A stretch of 62,068 nucleotides of DNA from Hymenopellis radicata (GCA_015501595.1 JADNRX010000320.1:1-62068), one strand, 5' to 3'. Positions 43,757 to 55,690 are shown, counted from the stretch's first letter. The notes: generated by a model from the sequence alone, not told the origin. Made by a program: numbers and translations.

Positions 43757-45930
43757 ATAGGTTCGAATTTGGCGACTCCTCCTTGTACCATACTTCGTGT
43801 GTAAATGTACTATTAGTTCCTTGTCTTCTGTGGAAGCCCGCGGATCAATCCGCACTCAGTACTCTCAGCTCTGAAACCTCAGTTTAGGGGTGGTCCATAA
43901 ATCTTCCTTCTGACTTTCATCTACGTTTCACAAGCACTCCCTGCCCTCCTCCTCTTGAACCTCTTCACAAACGAAGAAGATGTCGGCTGGAGCTATCGTG
44001 CTATTCAAAGAGAATGGCCTGCTTGAAATGTGCGTCTGCGAGCTATGAGTATTACCCTGTATGCTCAAGGCAATTGTCAGCTTTTGCAAGAATGAAACTG
44101 ATCAAACAGATATGCGAACTCAAAGGAGTCTTGTAGTGAGTTCAGCCAGTTTCATTTCCTTTACTGACAGCACTCCTCCACCTGGTCAGATCACGAAACC
44201 CTTCGTTCATTTTGGCGCATGCATGACGCTTCCAGGTGGAAAAGAAATGCATTTCACCATTCATGACGTGCTGGTAACGCTGCATAGTTTCAGGCGAAGC
44301 GGCTGTCAGTGGAGTTCCGGAGTTTTGACGCAGGTAGTACCAGCGCCGCTTGTGTTAGGCAAGTTGTAATGTGGTCACAGTCCCACGGCTTCAAGCGAAC
44401 AGAGATTCAAACAAAACGCAGCTACTAAGGTAAGGAATGAGCTCGCTACTACAGTTGTCAGAGAAGCCCAAGAACACTCATCCGTCGTCCCTCGTCATGC
44501 GCCCATGGAAAGACCACGCCAGGTCATCAAATAGTGGGTCGTTGTTGTCTCTTGCTCATCGTCGTCCTATTAGTACCCGACATTGCCATATTGATGCCCT
44601 CTCTTTCCAATTGCTGAGATCATTGTCATTTGCACGGAGACAGCACTGCGGGACAAACGTAAGAAGTCCTCCAACCAAGCTGCACGTCGACAAGGTATCG
44701 CTCACTACATCTCCTCCCTTGGACGGCTCCTCGCTGCTGCAATATGGAGGAGCAGGGGCAGCAACAGCAAGCTGTGTCTGCATTTGAGTTCTTGGAGTCC
44801 AGAACAGAGTCGGGGACTAGTAGAACGCAAGGTATGTTTCATTTCCAGCCTGTAACGCCCATTGACGGAATTTACAGTGGTAGATTTAGTAGAAGCTCTC
44901 ATGGGCTGACCTTTGCCTCAGACACCCTCAAAGACGACCAACGTTTAAAAGTTTAAAAAACCATCCACGGAGGTGCACGTCAGACACTTGAGTTCTTCTC
45001 CCGGTAAATTCTTCTTTGACTCGATTCGTTGTCGGGACTGAAAGGAATGTCGTCACAGTCGGCTTGCTCTAAACTCGGTTTTACGAGGCCCACGACGAAG
45101 GAATCATCGAGATGCCATTGCAGTCTCGGTGGACTTTAACAGTACGTGTACTACGCATAACCTTCATGCCTTTACTGAGTGTTGTCTTGACTCTTTTAGT
45201 TCCCCAGGACGCCATGGAACCCACTCTTTGAGACAGCTTGTAAGCCCCATCCGAGCTGGCAATGAAATCGATGCTGGAACTCAAGAAGACGACAAGGATC
45301 CCTTCACGATATTCCAAGACCTTTCCTACGGCGCAACGCCTCCCGTCTGTCCCACCGTTCCTTACCTCACTACCCCACACTCGGGCGCAGCGCCCGACGT
45401 GCACTCAGTAAGTCGTCATTATAATTGCTTTCAGTGTTTCTATTTATCTGGATTCGACAGGGACTCACCTAGAACCATTGTTAGACTTCCCCGTAAGTGA
45501 ACGTTACCCCTCGTTTTGTTTCATGGTTCTGACCAAGCTTTCGCCAGGCCTTCATCGGCCATGTTCGCTGCGCGGTTTTTGCTTGAATGTATGCCTTGTC
45601 TATTTCTCTTATCCTACTCGTTTTTAACTTGACTGTCAGCCGAAGTTCAAATGTTCACCATAGAGTCATCACTTCTCTGCGTGCCAATGCAGGTCAACTT
45701 GGCTACCTGCCAGTTGGACGTCTGTCTCAACGACGACGACGACGAGACTCAGTATGGCTGTCAATGATCTACGATGCTGCGCTCACAACCCGAACGTTCC
45801 AAACGCGCGGAGTCTTGACCTTGTTATCTTCAATACGTCCGTGAGTGTTCAATATCTCTGTTTCGAATGGCTCTTACTGACACTCTCCTGATCTAGAGTT
45901 CGGTGTTGTTCGCTCTGCAGGGGCATCGCC
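43757..45930. other. Unassigned region
   Basis: Plus-strand frames of 80-125 codons (44061-44369, 44437-44787, 45129-45500, 45587-45844) with scattered GT-AG sites. They could be exons of an unknown gene starting near 43980 (MSAGAIVLFKENGLLEM), but no domain or consistent chain was found. Confidence 0.3.
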
Positions 45931-45939
45931 GCTGTGGGG

Positions 45940-47128
45940 CGATCCCTTCTTTGAATGTAAGTCGGTGTTCTCTTTCACACCTCGTTCCTTTCCTAATGGC
46001 GCTTCACAGCATCCTGAACTACCTCGACCGACAGAACATCGCCGCCGCCAAACTCGCAAACCTGGAACAAGACCTCAGCCTCACAGACGTGCAATACCAA
46101 ACATGCATCAGTCTGCTCTTTGTCGGATACGTACGGTCTCCCCCGCGCCCAGAGCCCCCACACCCCGCTAAATTGGTATCCAGATTCTGATGCAAGTTCC
46201 GTCCACAATCATCGTAGGGAAAATCAATCGCCCGGCCGTGTACAGTAAGCCATCCCATTCCTCTTTCGTCTCGGAGCCCTGACAACGCAGTCTGCGGCGC
46301 GATGGCACTAGGGGCGTGATATCCGCCGCCACGGGCGCCGTGCACAACTTTTCCGGACTGGTGGTCTGCCGATTCTTCTTGGGCTTTGTAGAAGCTGTCT
46401 TTTTCCTGTGAGTTTCCTCCCTCCTTGATCTCCACGCGCCTGCTCACGCTGGTATCAGGGGCGCTCTTCACTATCTGTCAACGTTCTACAATCGGAATCA
46501 GTACACGACGCGTGTCGCGCTGCTTTATTCCGGGTCTCAGCTGGGAAACACATTCGGCGGTCTCTTCCCCATTGCGATTCTTAAAGCTGACAGCAAGCAT
46601 GGTTTGGAGGGGTGGCGATGGGTGTGTCATCGCGCACCACATCAAGTGTGATGCTAATTAATGAAATAGTTGTTCATTATCGAAGGAGCCGCGACAGTTG
46701 GGCTCGCTTTGATATTTATGTTGTTCTGCCGAATAGCCTCGCCACTACCAAAGGACTCACTGATGAGAGGAAGTGGATCGCGTGGAACTTTGAGCTTGAC
46801 CAAGGACAGAAAGATCACAAGGAGGAGCTGACTGGTATGCAGGCGTTCGTGTTGGCTGTGACGGACCCGAAGACTTGGCTTCTCATGGCGACATTGTATA
46901 TGGTATGTGTATGCACCCCAAAGTTCAAAAACTCACGCGATTTCAGACGTATATCGCCGCCGCCGTGGTCAGCTTCTTCCCATCCGTCGTGAGCACTCAG
47001 ACAGATTGCTTTCCTCAATTGCGTTCATTCTTTTCGCGACTTCGAAAGCTCCCCCCGTTATCTTCCTTGCCGACGTTGTCGCCATTGCCTTGCGAACGCG
47101 TCAAAAGCGTTACCGCTTAGTTCGTTGA
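45940..47128 (+). pseudogene. MFS permease (anion:cation symporter type) pseudogene
   Basis: Broken copy of a fungal allantoate/nicotinate-type permease. Blocks on the plus strand: ILNYLDRQNIAAAKLANLEQ, DVQYQTCISLLFVGY; ILMQVPSTIIVGKINRPAVY; VISAATGAVHNFSGLVVCRF and FLGFVEAVFF; HYLSTFYNRNQYTTRVALLY, GSQLGNTFGGLFPIAILKAD; LFIIEGAATVGLALIFM; NSLATTKGLTDERKWIAWNF; AFVLAVTDPKTWLLMATLYM; TYIAAAVVSFFPSVVST. Introns between blocks are intact, but one base is missing in the CGAMAL-GVIS joint (about 46310), one between FMLF and LPNS (about 46725), and the frame slips after VVST (about 47000). The last four helices are not recognisable. Such small indels point to a fairly young pseudogene or to sequencing errors. 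Confidence 0.86.
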
Positions 47129-48948
47129 TAGTCACAGTCGGTCCCTTCCTTCCACCACCATCTCACCTTGCTGACTCGATCCCCGCTCTTAGCCTCCCGC
47201 CCTCGGCGTCGTCTGTTACTCGCTCTGGTCAGTCGTTTGTACTCAATGTTGACGAGCTCGCTGACGCTCTTCACAGGTCTTCGCTTTCCCATGGACACTA
47301 ACATCGCTGGCGGGTTTCCCAACGCTGTATTTCTACTCTTCGATGGCGGGTTGTTATCCTGGATGGATTAGCTTGGTGCGTTCAAGTCCTTTGTCATAAA
47401 CATCCTACTTACCTCTTGTTATTGTAGGCACCTCCACGGTACGTCGCGCTGCTCGTATTTCATTGGAATTGGCCTAATCCTTGACACAGGCGCTCTCTCT
47501 GACAGCGTTCCAACGGATTCCTCTGTCATCACCCGACTGGACTCCAAACTTTTCATTCAGGTTCGACTAAAGTTTTGACGGCAGACCAGACTAGGCGCTT
47601 TCAACGGCTTCAACTACGACAGGAATTCCAAGGTACGCTGCAGTCAACTCCTTACACTCCGAAGTTACTCATTTTGTTGCCCGTAGCAAGAGGCTATAAC
47701 ACGACAGGTCTCCTCTTTCTTGTCGAGTACTTAAGATTTACCATTGTCCTGTCAACGTGGCCTGTTCTCGTTTGTTAGGCGACACTATACTCGTCATCTG
47801 TATGCAACTCGGAGGGATCATTTGGCTTCGTGGGACAACGCGAATAGCTGGACGACACGCCCTAGACCTAGGCCGTCTCATGTTTACACTAAAGGTATGT
47901 CCGACTCTGTCCTTTATCCAATATCGGCTGACTTTAGCTCCGTAGATGGCGTTTAATCTGTGCTCAGCCACACTGTATCTTCGTTGGCGCGCCAACTTGA
48001 CCCAGGAAGCCTGGCTCTGCGCCGGTGCCCTTTGCCACTGGATGATCTGACTCCGCGTCGGATGTGAGTACTTATGGATGTTTGCTGGAATGCCATGAAC
48101 AGCGTCAAAGATGACCTCCATACAAAGGAGGTACGCCGTCATCTTGCATCGTAGAATCTGAACTGACAGATGGTTGCCTGTAGACCAAACATAACGTTGT
48201 TCTAAGACAGCGACTGTAGATAGGTAAACTGTTCTCATTATGTTTCTCTCTTCGAGCGTCACTTACTCTGGGTCAAAGGCTCTGCTCGCCATAACGGGCA
48301 CAAATAATTTCACGCTTTTGCCATCATCGACCGACAAGCACGATACCGACGACAAGCGAGTGTACTGGAGAACATAGCGTAGGCCACTGCGTGCCCTCGC
48401 TTAACAATGGCGGCCACCATAGACGCTCCTCGTCGTCGACAACGGGTACAACCTGTAATGGTGCGTTGTCGAGCTTAAAACGGCGATGATGATATTCAGA
48501 CTCGCCGTGCAGTCGCCCAAGTATATGCTCTACGCCGTCATCATCGCAATCTACGATTACGCCGTCGCTGTCAACGTCCAACTCTATCTCCAACTCGTCT
48601 GGGTCACCGCCGCAGCCCGTAACACCTGTATCGCGCCCTGGACGCTCGCGGTCGCGGTACCCAGATCTTGGGCGCGTCCCGCTACATCGGCGGGGCAAGT
48701 CGCAGACATACTAACACCTAGAGGATCTGCTGAAGGAGGCAGGATACAAGGAAACACGTGTATCCACACCTGAAACGGAGCACATCGAGCGACAGACTGA
48801 GCAGACACGCGCAGATGGCAAACCCCCGCGAAGCCTACGCGGTGTCGGCTCTGTAGTGGTGTTCATCGCAGGGCTGATGCCGGGCAACACTCTGAGTCGA
48901 TCATCCAGTCTTAGTCTAACTGCCAAATCCCGTAATGAACTGTCGTCG
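47129..48948. other. Unassigned region
   Basis: 47595-47700 is related to 30650-30800 (opposite strand). A minus-strand frame at 48324-48698 encodes a plausible acidic stretch (DELEIELDVDSDGVIVDCDD) but has no recognised domain. No complete gene could be built. Confidence 0.35.
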
Positions 48949-49663
48949 CCAAGGGGAGACCAAAACCTTAATTCCCAAAGTCGACTAGGTGGTGGTGGTG
49001 GGGTAGTCGAGTTCCCGGGGTCCTGAAAAACACAGCCACTAAGGTTGTCTGCACAGAGTCTGTATCTTCGTGCAGACCCGATGAAATACCTTAGTTCTTT
49101 GGCTCAAGTAAATCCTAACACTTCAAGAAATTAATCTTCCTGCAAGTTTGAGTCATTTCGAGGCGGTACGGTCCATCTACGCTGAATTCGCGAGCCACGC
49201 CAGATTTGGTTTGATTTCGGCCTCTCCCGAAATCACGGACTCAATACCCAGGTCACTCGCGCGCACAACACAGTCGCGCTGCTCGCGTTGAGGCGCACGA
49301 TACGGCGCCACATAACTTATATATGTAAATGGCATGCATATAGGTCGAGTTATATCTCTCACTTCTCGCGCATGCAATGATAGCTGGCACGAGTTGAGGC
49401 TTGACCATCTCAGTCTTTTTACCTGAATGCCCATTGTATACAACCTACGGACGCGTCGAAAGCGTAACCCATCACCGGTCACCTTTCAAGCCCTCGAAGC
49501 GCGCCAAGACAGAGCGCAACAATGAGAACTCGGTCATCGACTGACCAGCCAAGGCACACATGGTTACTATAAACGGGTGGTGGTGGGTGGTCAAGTCCTC
49601 GGGGTCCCGTCCGCGTCTTTCATGTAGTCAGATTGACGAATTAAGGTTTTGGTCTCCCCTTGG
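48949..49663. repeat. 26-bp perfect inverted repeat with 663-bp spacer
   Basis: The arm at 48949-48974 (CCAAGGGGAGACCAAAACCT plus TAATTC) is the exact reverse complement of 49638-49663. Inside, next to each arm, lies a GGTGGTGGTGGG...TCGGGGTCC segment, but these two are in direct orientation (about 48989 and 49578). No transposase lies between the arms. Confidence 0.85.
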
Positions 49664-50940
49664 TCGTCGCACTCAAATTCGCTCATTGGTCGGCCCCAGC
49701 ACTCGCCGCCGGCATTTCCTCTACCCCAGCACCTTAGCAGACTACCACTCCCCAGCAGGCCATCGACACCAGGCAGCATCACATCTATTGAATGTGCGGG
49801 TCAAAGTCCCAAACATCTTGGTACCACCCAGTTATTCCACAATAGTTCTCACACCTCTATCCACTCTCAACACCGCCTCCACAATGCGCCTCCACCTGCG
49901 CACCACCGGAAACCCCTTCGGCCTCATCTGCCCTGCCACATAAGCCGCCGGAGCCTATCCTGCATCCACACTGACAGTCATCGCGTGCCGGCGCGTGACG
50001 CGGTATACCGTCCCCTGGGTCTTGGACGGTATCGATACAGCGTTCCGGCGCATCGCGTACTCTCGGAGCATGATGTCACCTTGGTGCCGTCTTGATGTAA
50101 GTCGAGTTTATGCAGCGCACTTAAGATGGGGGCCAGACGGTGCCGAACCAGTGGTTGGAGATTGGAGCACGGGGTATTGTCGTCTGAGTCCCAGGAGCGG
50201 GCCGGATATTAAGGCATTGAGTGGGGTGTGTGGCGGCGAGAGATCTTCGGGGAATGGGTAGTGTTTAACCTCCCAGGTGAAGTCGGGGAACACGTATTCT
50301 CATCCGGACTCGTGTGCGAGGTGCGCGTTCATCAAACGTAGGCAGAACTCCATCCTTAACGGCACGCTAAGACTGTCGAAGTGCAGTTTCATTATATCAG
50401 ATGGATAACTCCAAATGAGTGACATTAAATGACTGCCCGGCTGAAAACGCTTAAGAATTTGTTTGAGTAAGAGCCTCGTGGAGGTCGGTACATAGTTTAA
50501 TTGAGTAGAAGGAGTCTAGGAGAATCTTTCGCGCAACAAACTTGTATCTTTAGAAACTGTTACTTGACAGAACGAAGATTACCGTACGGACCTTTCGTTG
50601 ATGAGATGTGCTAAATTGCCCGGTCATGGTGAATCAAACACTCGAAACGCGGGTGCAACCTAGCACACCTATTACCGTTCAACAGCAATTCCAAAAAACA
50701 TTAGGAGATCCATGGCCCAGGAGTCTGTGTGGTTTCCGGTGCTGCCGCGTGCCGGCCCTACTCATAGGATTTTGACTGTACTACTACTAGATCACCGTTA
50801 TTCCGTTCCAGTCCCTGAAATGATCGAGTTCCACGAGATCTGTTCGAGTCTAGGGCAGAACAAACTTATCACCATCAAACTTGCGCCTATCTTCTTCCTC
50901 GAAGCATTTTCACAAACATTTTTTGTGACCCTAAACCAAG
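49664..50940. other. Unassigned region
   Basis: Overlapping short frames (for example 49560-49943, 49995-50261, 50712-50960) without family matches. The last one overlaps the start of the next gene by 20 bp and may simply be leader sequence. Confidence 0.35.
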
Positions 50941-51809
50941 ATGAACAAGCACTCCTCTAATAGTAATGAGCGATGGCAGGAAACTTGTGCGGAAGTAAAC
51001 AACTTGCTGGACTGCGACGAATATTGGCAGTCACTAGGGCTGGCATTACAGCCTCGTGTTAATCTACTGACAAAGTACGTTTGTTAGCTCTCTTGCTGGT
51101 GGAGGTTGTTTTAACGTTTCTCAGCAGTCTGAAGCCAATACTGCCTTCACTCCACGCCACTATCAACCCCGAATCACTTACATTGCTTCCACCCCAAAAC
51201 ACCGATATTCAATCTTCACTCAGCATAGATGAAGACGGTCAGGAAGACAGAGATCCCAAACCCCCAAAGGACTCCGACTGCCGCCTTACTTTAGGCCTGC
51301 ACTGCAGTTGGTGCGCCCGAGACCTTTCCTTCTCGACAGTGAATTTAACGGGGTGTCCCATGACATTCTGTTCCGTATGGATTTTGCCTTGTGGTCACTA
51401 CCTTGACACATATTGTCTTTGGAGCATCCTCCTTCCTACCCTCGCTGACCGATATCACTTTTCGAAAGCTGTACAACTTGATAATGGTGATATCCGGCCA
51501 GTGTTTTGCTCTGGAAAGGTCTTCAATTGTAATGTTCCCGATTGCGGCAAAACATTTTCCATCGTCGCCAGATTCTCCTCTGCTTCGGCCATGTCCTACA
51601 TGGATTCTAGACTATGGACCTTTGAAAGCGCTGATGGTCGCAGCCTTCTCACACCCTTTGCTGCCCACTTCCGCTCCTTCGGCACATTACAGGATCTATA
51701 CGACGCCGGATATGGGGTGAAAGATTTGATTACACGGCTTCCCGACTCTGCACATAGGCGTGGTAGGCCTGTTCGCGATCCCGTAAAATATGTGCTTCAA
51801 TACCTCTAA
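50941..51809 (+). CDS. RING-like zinc-binding protein (272 aa)
   Basis: Two exons, 50941-51074 and 51125-51809, joined in phase; 272 residues. Exon 1 reads MNKHSSNSNERWQETCAEV; the exon 2 start is SLKPILPSLHATINPES. A Cys/His cluster begins near residue 104: LHCSWCARDL, then GCPMTFC, LPCGHYLDTYC and FCSGKVFNCNVPDCGKTF. The C-x2-C ... C-G-H ... C ... C-x4-C layout resembles RING fingers of basidiomycete hypotheticals, so a role in ubiquitin ligation is possible, but the spacing is unusual and an E2-binding Pro-x-C is not evident. The C-terminal 80 residues are helical and end RGRPVRDPVKYVLQYL. No neighbour suggests a partner. Confidence 0.55.
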
Positions 51810-51899
51810 CAATCAATAATGTATATGGTCACTTCCTTTTGAATCCTTATCATCAGCCCCTTCTCCTGGCTGAGGCACTTCACTAGAAAAGGACGGGCA

Positions 51900-52020
51900 C
51901 ATAGAAAGTAGCGGGAACCCTCGCGGGACGGTGCGCTAGCGCATTCCGCGACAGCGCAAGCTGCGCTAGGGTTACCGCCACGATGCGCTAGGGTTACGCG
52001 CTAGGACCGGGTAAGAGTGG
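51900..52020. repeat. CGCTAG/GCGCGAG-rich cluster 1
   Basis: About 120 bp dominated by short words GCGCTAGGG, GCGCTAGCG and CCGCGA. Same vocabulary as clusters at 52580-52940 and 54010-54125. Confidence 0.75.
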
Positions 52021-52282
52021 AATTGTCTACCGTTCTTTGGAATTGTTTACTATTCTTTGAGTAATTAATTCAAAATGTGCTCCATATACATTACTTGCGT
52101 ATTTCCGTGGCATGGAAAACATAAACGTCGGGTCATTAGTCTGATTGAGCATGCCACAACGCGTGCCCCTAAGATCTTGCCAAAATGGGAAGACGTGTCT
52201 GGGCGCAAACGATCAATCCATCCTTGATTGCGGACGATCATGCAGCTGATTTCGACACGACAAGTCTCCTCTGATAGCCCTC

Positions 52283-52518
52283 ATGCTGCGAACCCTGCTC
52301 AGACGAACTTTGATTGCCTGCCGAAGTTTCCAGTCAGATCTTCATGCATCAGCTCCTGCCGTCTCGATGTACGTCGCGCCACTAGTCTCGACCTGATGAT
52401 CTGACATTTACGCATTCTTTGCAACAGGTATACTCCTTCGGAACATTGTTATGACCCCCAAGAGGTCCGTTCTCTCGTGTTGTCCGAATTGTACTTCAAT
52501 CTTGCTCTGTCCTGGTAA
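52283..52518 (+). CDS. Small two-exon ORF (58 aa)
   Basis: Exons 52283-52368 and 52428-52518 join in phase at a GTACGT...CAACAG intron, giving MLRTLLRRTLIACRSFQ... and ending YFNLALSW. No domain is recognised. The Arg-rich, hydroxylated start is weakly like a mitochondrial presequence. It could be a chance splice or part of a larger lost gene; it sits between two CGCTAG-rich repeat clusters. Confidence 0.25.
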
Positions 52519-52579
52519 TTTCTTCATTTCGTGTGTATTCTGCTTGATCTCATATTCTTCATCTCAGTAACCTATCCCG

Positions 52580-52940
52580 CTACACCCTTGCGCCTCGCGC
52601 AGTAGACCGCTAGCGCATCTCGCGCATTCCCGCTAGCGCATTGCGCTTGTGCGCGAGGGTGCGCGAGACTCCCGCGAGCATTCCCGCGAGTGCGCTACGG
52701 ACTCTCCTGCAAGTGCGCGAGTGCGCTAGGGCTGTGCTAGGGCTGCGCTATGACTCCCGCGACCTGTGCTAGAACTCCCGCTAGCATTGCGCAAGCCGAT
52801 CTTCACTTGGTTGACCTTACGGACTCTCCTGCAAGTGCGCGAGTGCGCGAGTGCGCTAGGGCTGCGCTATGACTTCCGCGACCTGTGCTAGAACTCCCGC
52901 TAGCATTGCGCAAGCCGATCTTCACTTGGTTGACCTTGTC
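52580..52940. repeat. CGCTAG/GCGCGAG-rich cluster 2 with 120-bp tandem duplication
   Basis: Begins with interspersed GCGCTAG, GCGCGAG and CCCGCGAG words, then a unit of about 120 bp (52698-52817) is repeated at 52818-52938: both contain ACGGACTCTCCTGCAAGTGC and end CCGATCTTCACTTGGTTGAC. The copies differ by an extra GCGCGAGT and a few substitutions. Confidence 0.92.
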
Positions 52941-53153
52941 GAAGTATTCATAGTAAGTCGCGCCATATAAATGTTCAAAAGAGCGTATCAATCATATGGA
53001 ACGTAGGTTATGTAGATGTAGTCTCTCTAGGCAAGAATCTATTCACCTCTTTTGCCTTTTACTCCTCCTTGGGTCTGTTTTTCAGTTATCTGCCGAGGCG
53101 TCTTGGGTTTCCGGAGGACGCTTCTTTGTGCTGCTCTCTAACTTGAGACCAGG

Positions 53154-53710
53154 CTAGGAAGGGATGAGCTTTAAGGTATGTTGGAAACTCTTTTTACTTA
53201 CATCTCGCTCCTTGTCTAATCCAACTCTGAGATTATCCTTCCAGCGCTCCGGGCCCTCATCATAGGGTATCCAGTCACTCTGAGGAGAACGAATATCAAG
53301 ACCCCACTGCCGGTTTCCTGGCACTCCCGCCATTTTTGACTGGGAAAACATGCGATCCTCAAGAAACGAAACGGCCTCCTTGTCGACATCAACGGTGCTA
53401 ATCATGTCTGGCCTTTAATCGTCTTTCTGCGGTACTAGTAATTCATCTACCGCATCCAGGCATGCTGCAGTAGATCGTGCCCATCAACGCCAGCATTCGA
53501 CGACTCTGCCTTCATTCGTGATGCGAGCAGAAGAGTAGCGCCATGAGCCACCGGTGCACCCTCGCTAACACTGGCTGGATCCGAGATAATCCGTAGGATC
53601 GTGTCGCGGTGTGGCAGGAGGACCTGGTCGATTTCACTGGTAAATGGTATCCCTTTCGTATCGAGCAGAATGTTGTCGAATTGACTTTCGCTCAGGAAGC
53701 CACTGTCCAT
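53154..53710 (-). CDS. Unknown ORF pair, possibly one broken gene
   Basis: Two minus-strand frames look coding: 53710-53447 (MDSGFLSESQFDNILLDTKG, LPHRDTILRIISDP) and 53405-53154 (MISTVDVDKEAVSFLEDRMF, YDEGPERWKDNLRVG). Between them a third frame reads DAVDELLVPQKDD and then a stop, so joining them needs a frameshift and a read-through. They probably come from one uncharacterised fungal gene that has decayed. No catalytic motif seen. Confidence 0.35.
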
Positions 53711-54009
53711 TTTCCGATCTATTACAAGGTCAGTGACTGCATTTGCATTGATTTTGCTCTTACTGGCGTCTGACGTCGGTTCTTCTTGTCCTTCCAGTAC
53801 TCGTCGGCTATGTCAGATTCCGGAACCTTTACTGTATCCCGCCCGGAAAAGCAGCCTTGGTTCGACAAGCAACTACAGCTACTACTATCCGGGAAGGATT
53901 ATTGATGACGTCCAGGGCGAGCGTTGGTGGCTTGTACGCCTATGGCGAGGCAACCTTTATCCGGATGGTTCGTGACCGAAGACGGCTAAGAAACACCGGT
54001 AAGTCAAGT

Positions 54010-54125
54010 AGCGCTACTATGCGCGACCACTTATGCGCGATTGCGCTAGGACTGAGGTAAGCATTCCCGCTTCCCGCGAGTGCGCTACGCGTGAGCCCAC
54101 AAGTGCGCGAGGGTTCCCGCTAAAA
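54010..54125. repeat. CGCTAG/GCGCGAG-rich cluster 3
   Basis: Short words GCGCTAGG, CCCGCGAGTGCGCTACG and GTGCGCGAGGG recur as in clusters 1 and 2. The stretch follows a splice-like GGTAAGT and interrupts otherwise ordinary sequence. Confidence 0.75.
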
Positions 54126-54960
54126 TCTATAGGCCCGAAAAGGACCTGTAAGGCCTATGGGAAACGACTCCACGGCGGAAGAGCGTCCTCGTCGTATGCG
54201 AGGTTTCACAATATCTATACAGGTTAGTCTCCCCAGTCTACCACCAATCGAGTGTACTGACCATCTGAAGTCTAAACCATCTCTTATCATCGTCAAGCTG
54301 GGAGAATTTAGACTCTGGAACGCTGTTTGGTTATTCGGAAGTATCTGGGACGTGTACCTGCAGCTCTCGCCAACTGTCCGCCTTCATAGATGTCAGCTAG
54401 CAATCTTGCAGAGGTGCATGAAGGACAACAAACATCGACTGTGTAAAGAACTTCATCGGTGCTGTTTAGTGAGCCTGGGCGTTCGACGACCTATTCCACT
54501 TCATGCCACGCATCCTTTTATCTAGAAATCGTACTTGGGGTCGCAGCGGCGGTCATTTGACAGATGGTAAAGTCACGCTCGCTCTAGGATGAACTTCTAT
54601 TCTTCCTTCAGTCTGTACAATCCCTCGAGGTTTTCATTGAATCCAGTTTGCATCTGGTTTATAGCGATACTAGTGTCAGTATGTCTGGATTCACACAGAG
54701 GCGACTCCGTCCGACCCAGGTGTCCAAAGTCCCTAAAGTGCAAGAGAGGCAGCGGCGGGAGTACCCGTCTCCAGTCTGGTATGGCGGTGGCCAATGTATT
54801 TGTGGGTTTCCCAATTATCATGACCAGTACAGTAACGCCTCGCTTTCTCGCATCCATACAAGCCTATGTAGTTGAAGTAACTCATCTAGGACATTCATGA
54901 TCAAGGTGAACATATCTCAACATTTTCCTTTGTTTGCTCGACAAATTCAAGCTGCTACAC
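54126..54960. other. Unassigned region
   Basis: Frames at 54157-54525 and 54589-54900 (plus) are open for about 100-120 codons without recognised domains. No repeat seen. Confidence 0.3.
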
Positions 54961-55690
54961 TGCGTGAAAGGCTCAGATTTGTAAGCGAGAAATGTAGTTA
55001 AAAAACCTTCTCATTTTTAACTAGTTTTTTAAGTTAAAAACTTCTTAAATATGTTTTAAACATTTTTAAGCAAAATGAAGTCAAAAATGCGGTAGAATTA
55101 GTATTAAATATACTAGTGAAAACTTCAAATTTGAAATTCGGAAAATTTAAGAGAGTTTTAAGGTTAGAAAAGTAGTAAAAATGTTAAAATTCCTAATTTA
55201 AAGAATTTAAGCAAAGAATCAGTGAAAAATATACAAAGAATTTGAAAATAATATGAGTAAAAATTTGAAAAGAAATTTAAGAAGTTTTCAGATAATTTAT
55301 TTGATAATTTCTAGTAGTAGTCTAAATAAAATTAGCTAAAGAATTAGAAAGAAAGTTTTACTAGAAATATTAACCAATAAAGCAGTAGAAAAAGCAGTAA
55401 TATTAATGGAAAACTTTTTAAAAAAGTTTTAGTATGTTGTTCAGTTAGATAAGGTAAAAATACTAGAGAATTATTTTAGAAAGCTTTAAAGATGATTCCA
55501 GTAGTATTTTAAACTGAATAAATAGTAAAAAATCTTAAAAGCTTTTAGGATATTTTTCAGGGGAGCAAGATAAGAATACTGCTGAATTATTTTAGAAATA
55601 TTTAAAAATGTTTATAGTAGTATTTTAAACTGAATAAATAGTGAAAAATCTAAAACCAAAACCTGATATTATTGTTTAGTACTAGGGCCT
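54961..55690. repeat. AT-rich island with tandem duplication
   Basis: About 730 bp made almost wholly of A/T words (TTTAAG, AAATTTG, TTTTTAA), in sharp contrast to the roughly half-GC surroundings. Near its right end a unit of about 117 bp occurs twice: each copy has GAATTATTTTAGAAA and ends AGTATTTTAAACTGAATAAA (about 55500 and 55618). No ORF. It abuts a decayed dispersed repeat and the satellite array. Confidence 0.88.

Noticed and set aside
54961..55690. Mitochondrial DNA insertion
   Set aside because: The stretch is AT-rich, but no mitochondrial gene, tRNA or intron core could be read in it; a local low-complexity island is simpler.
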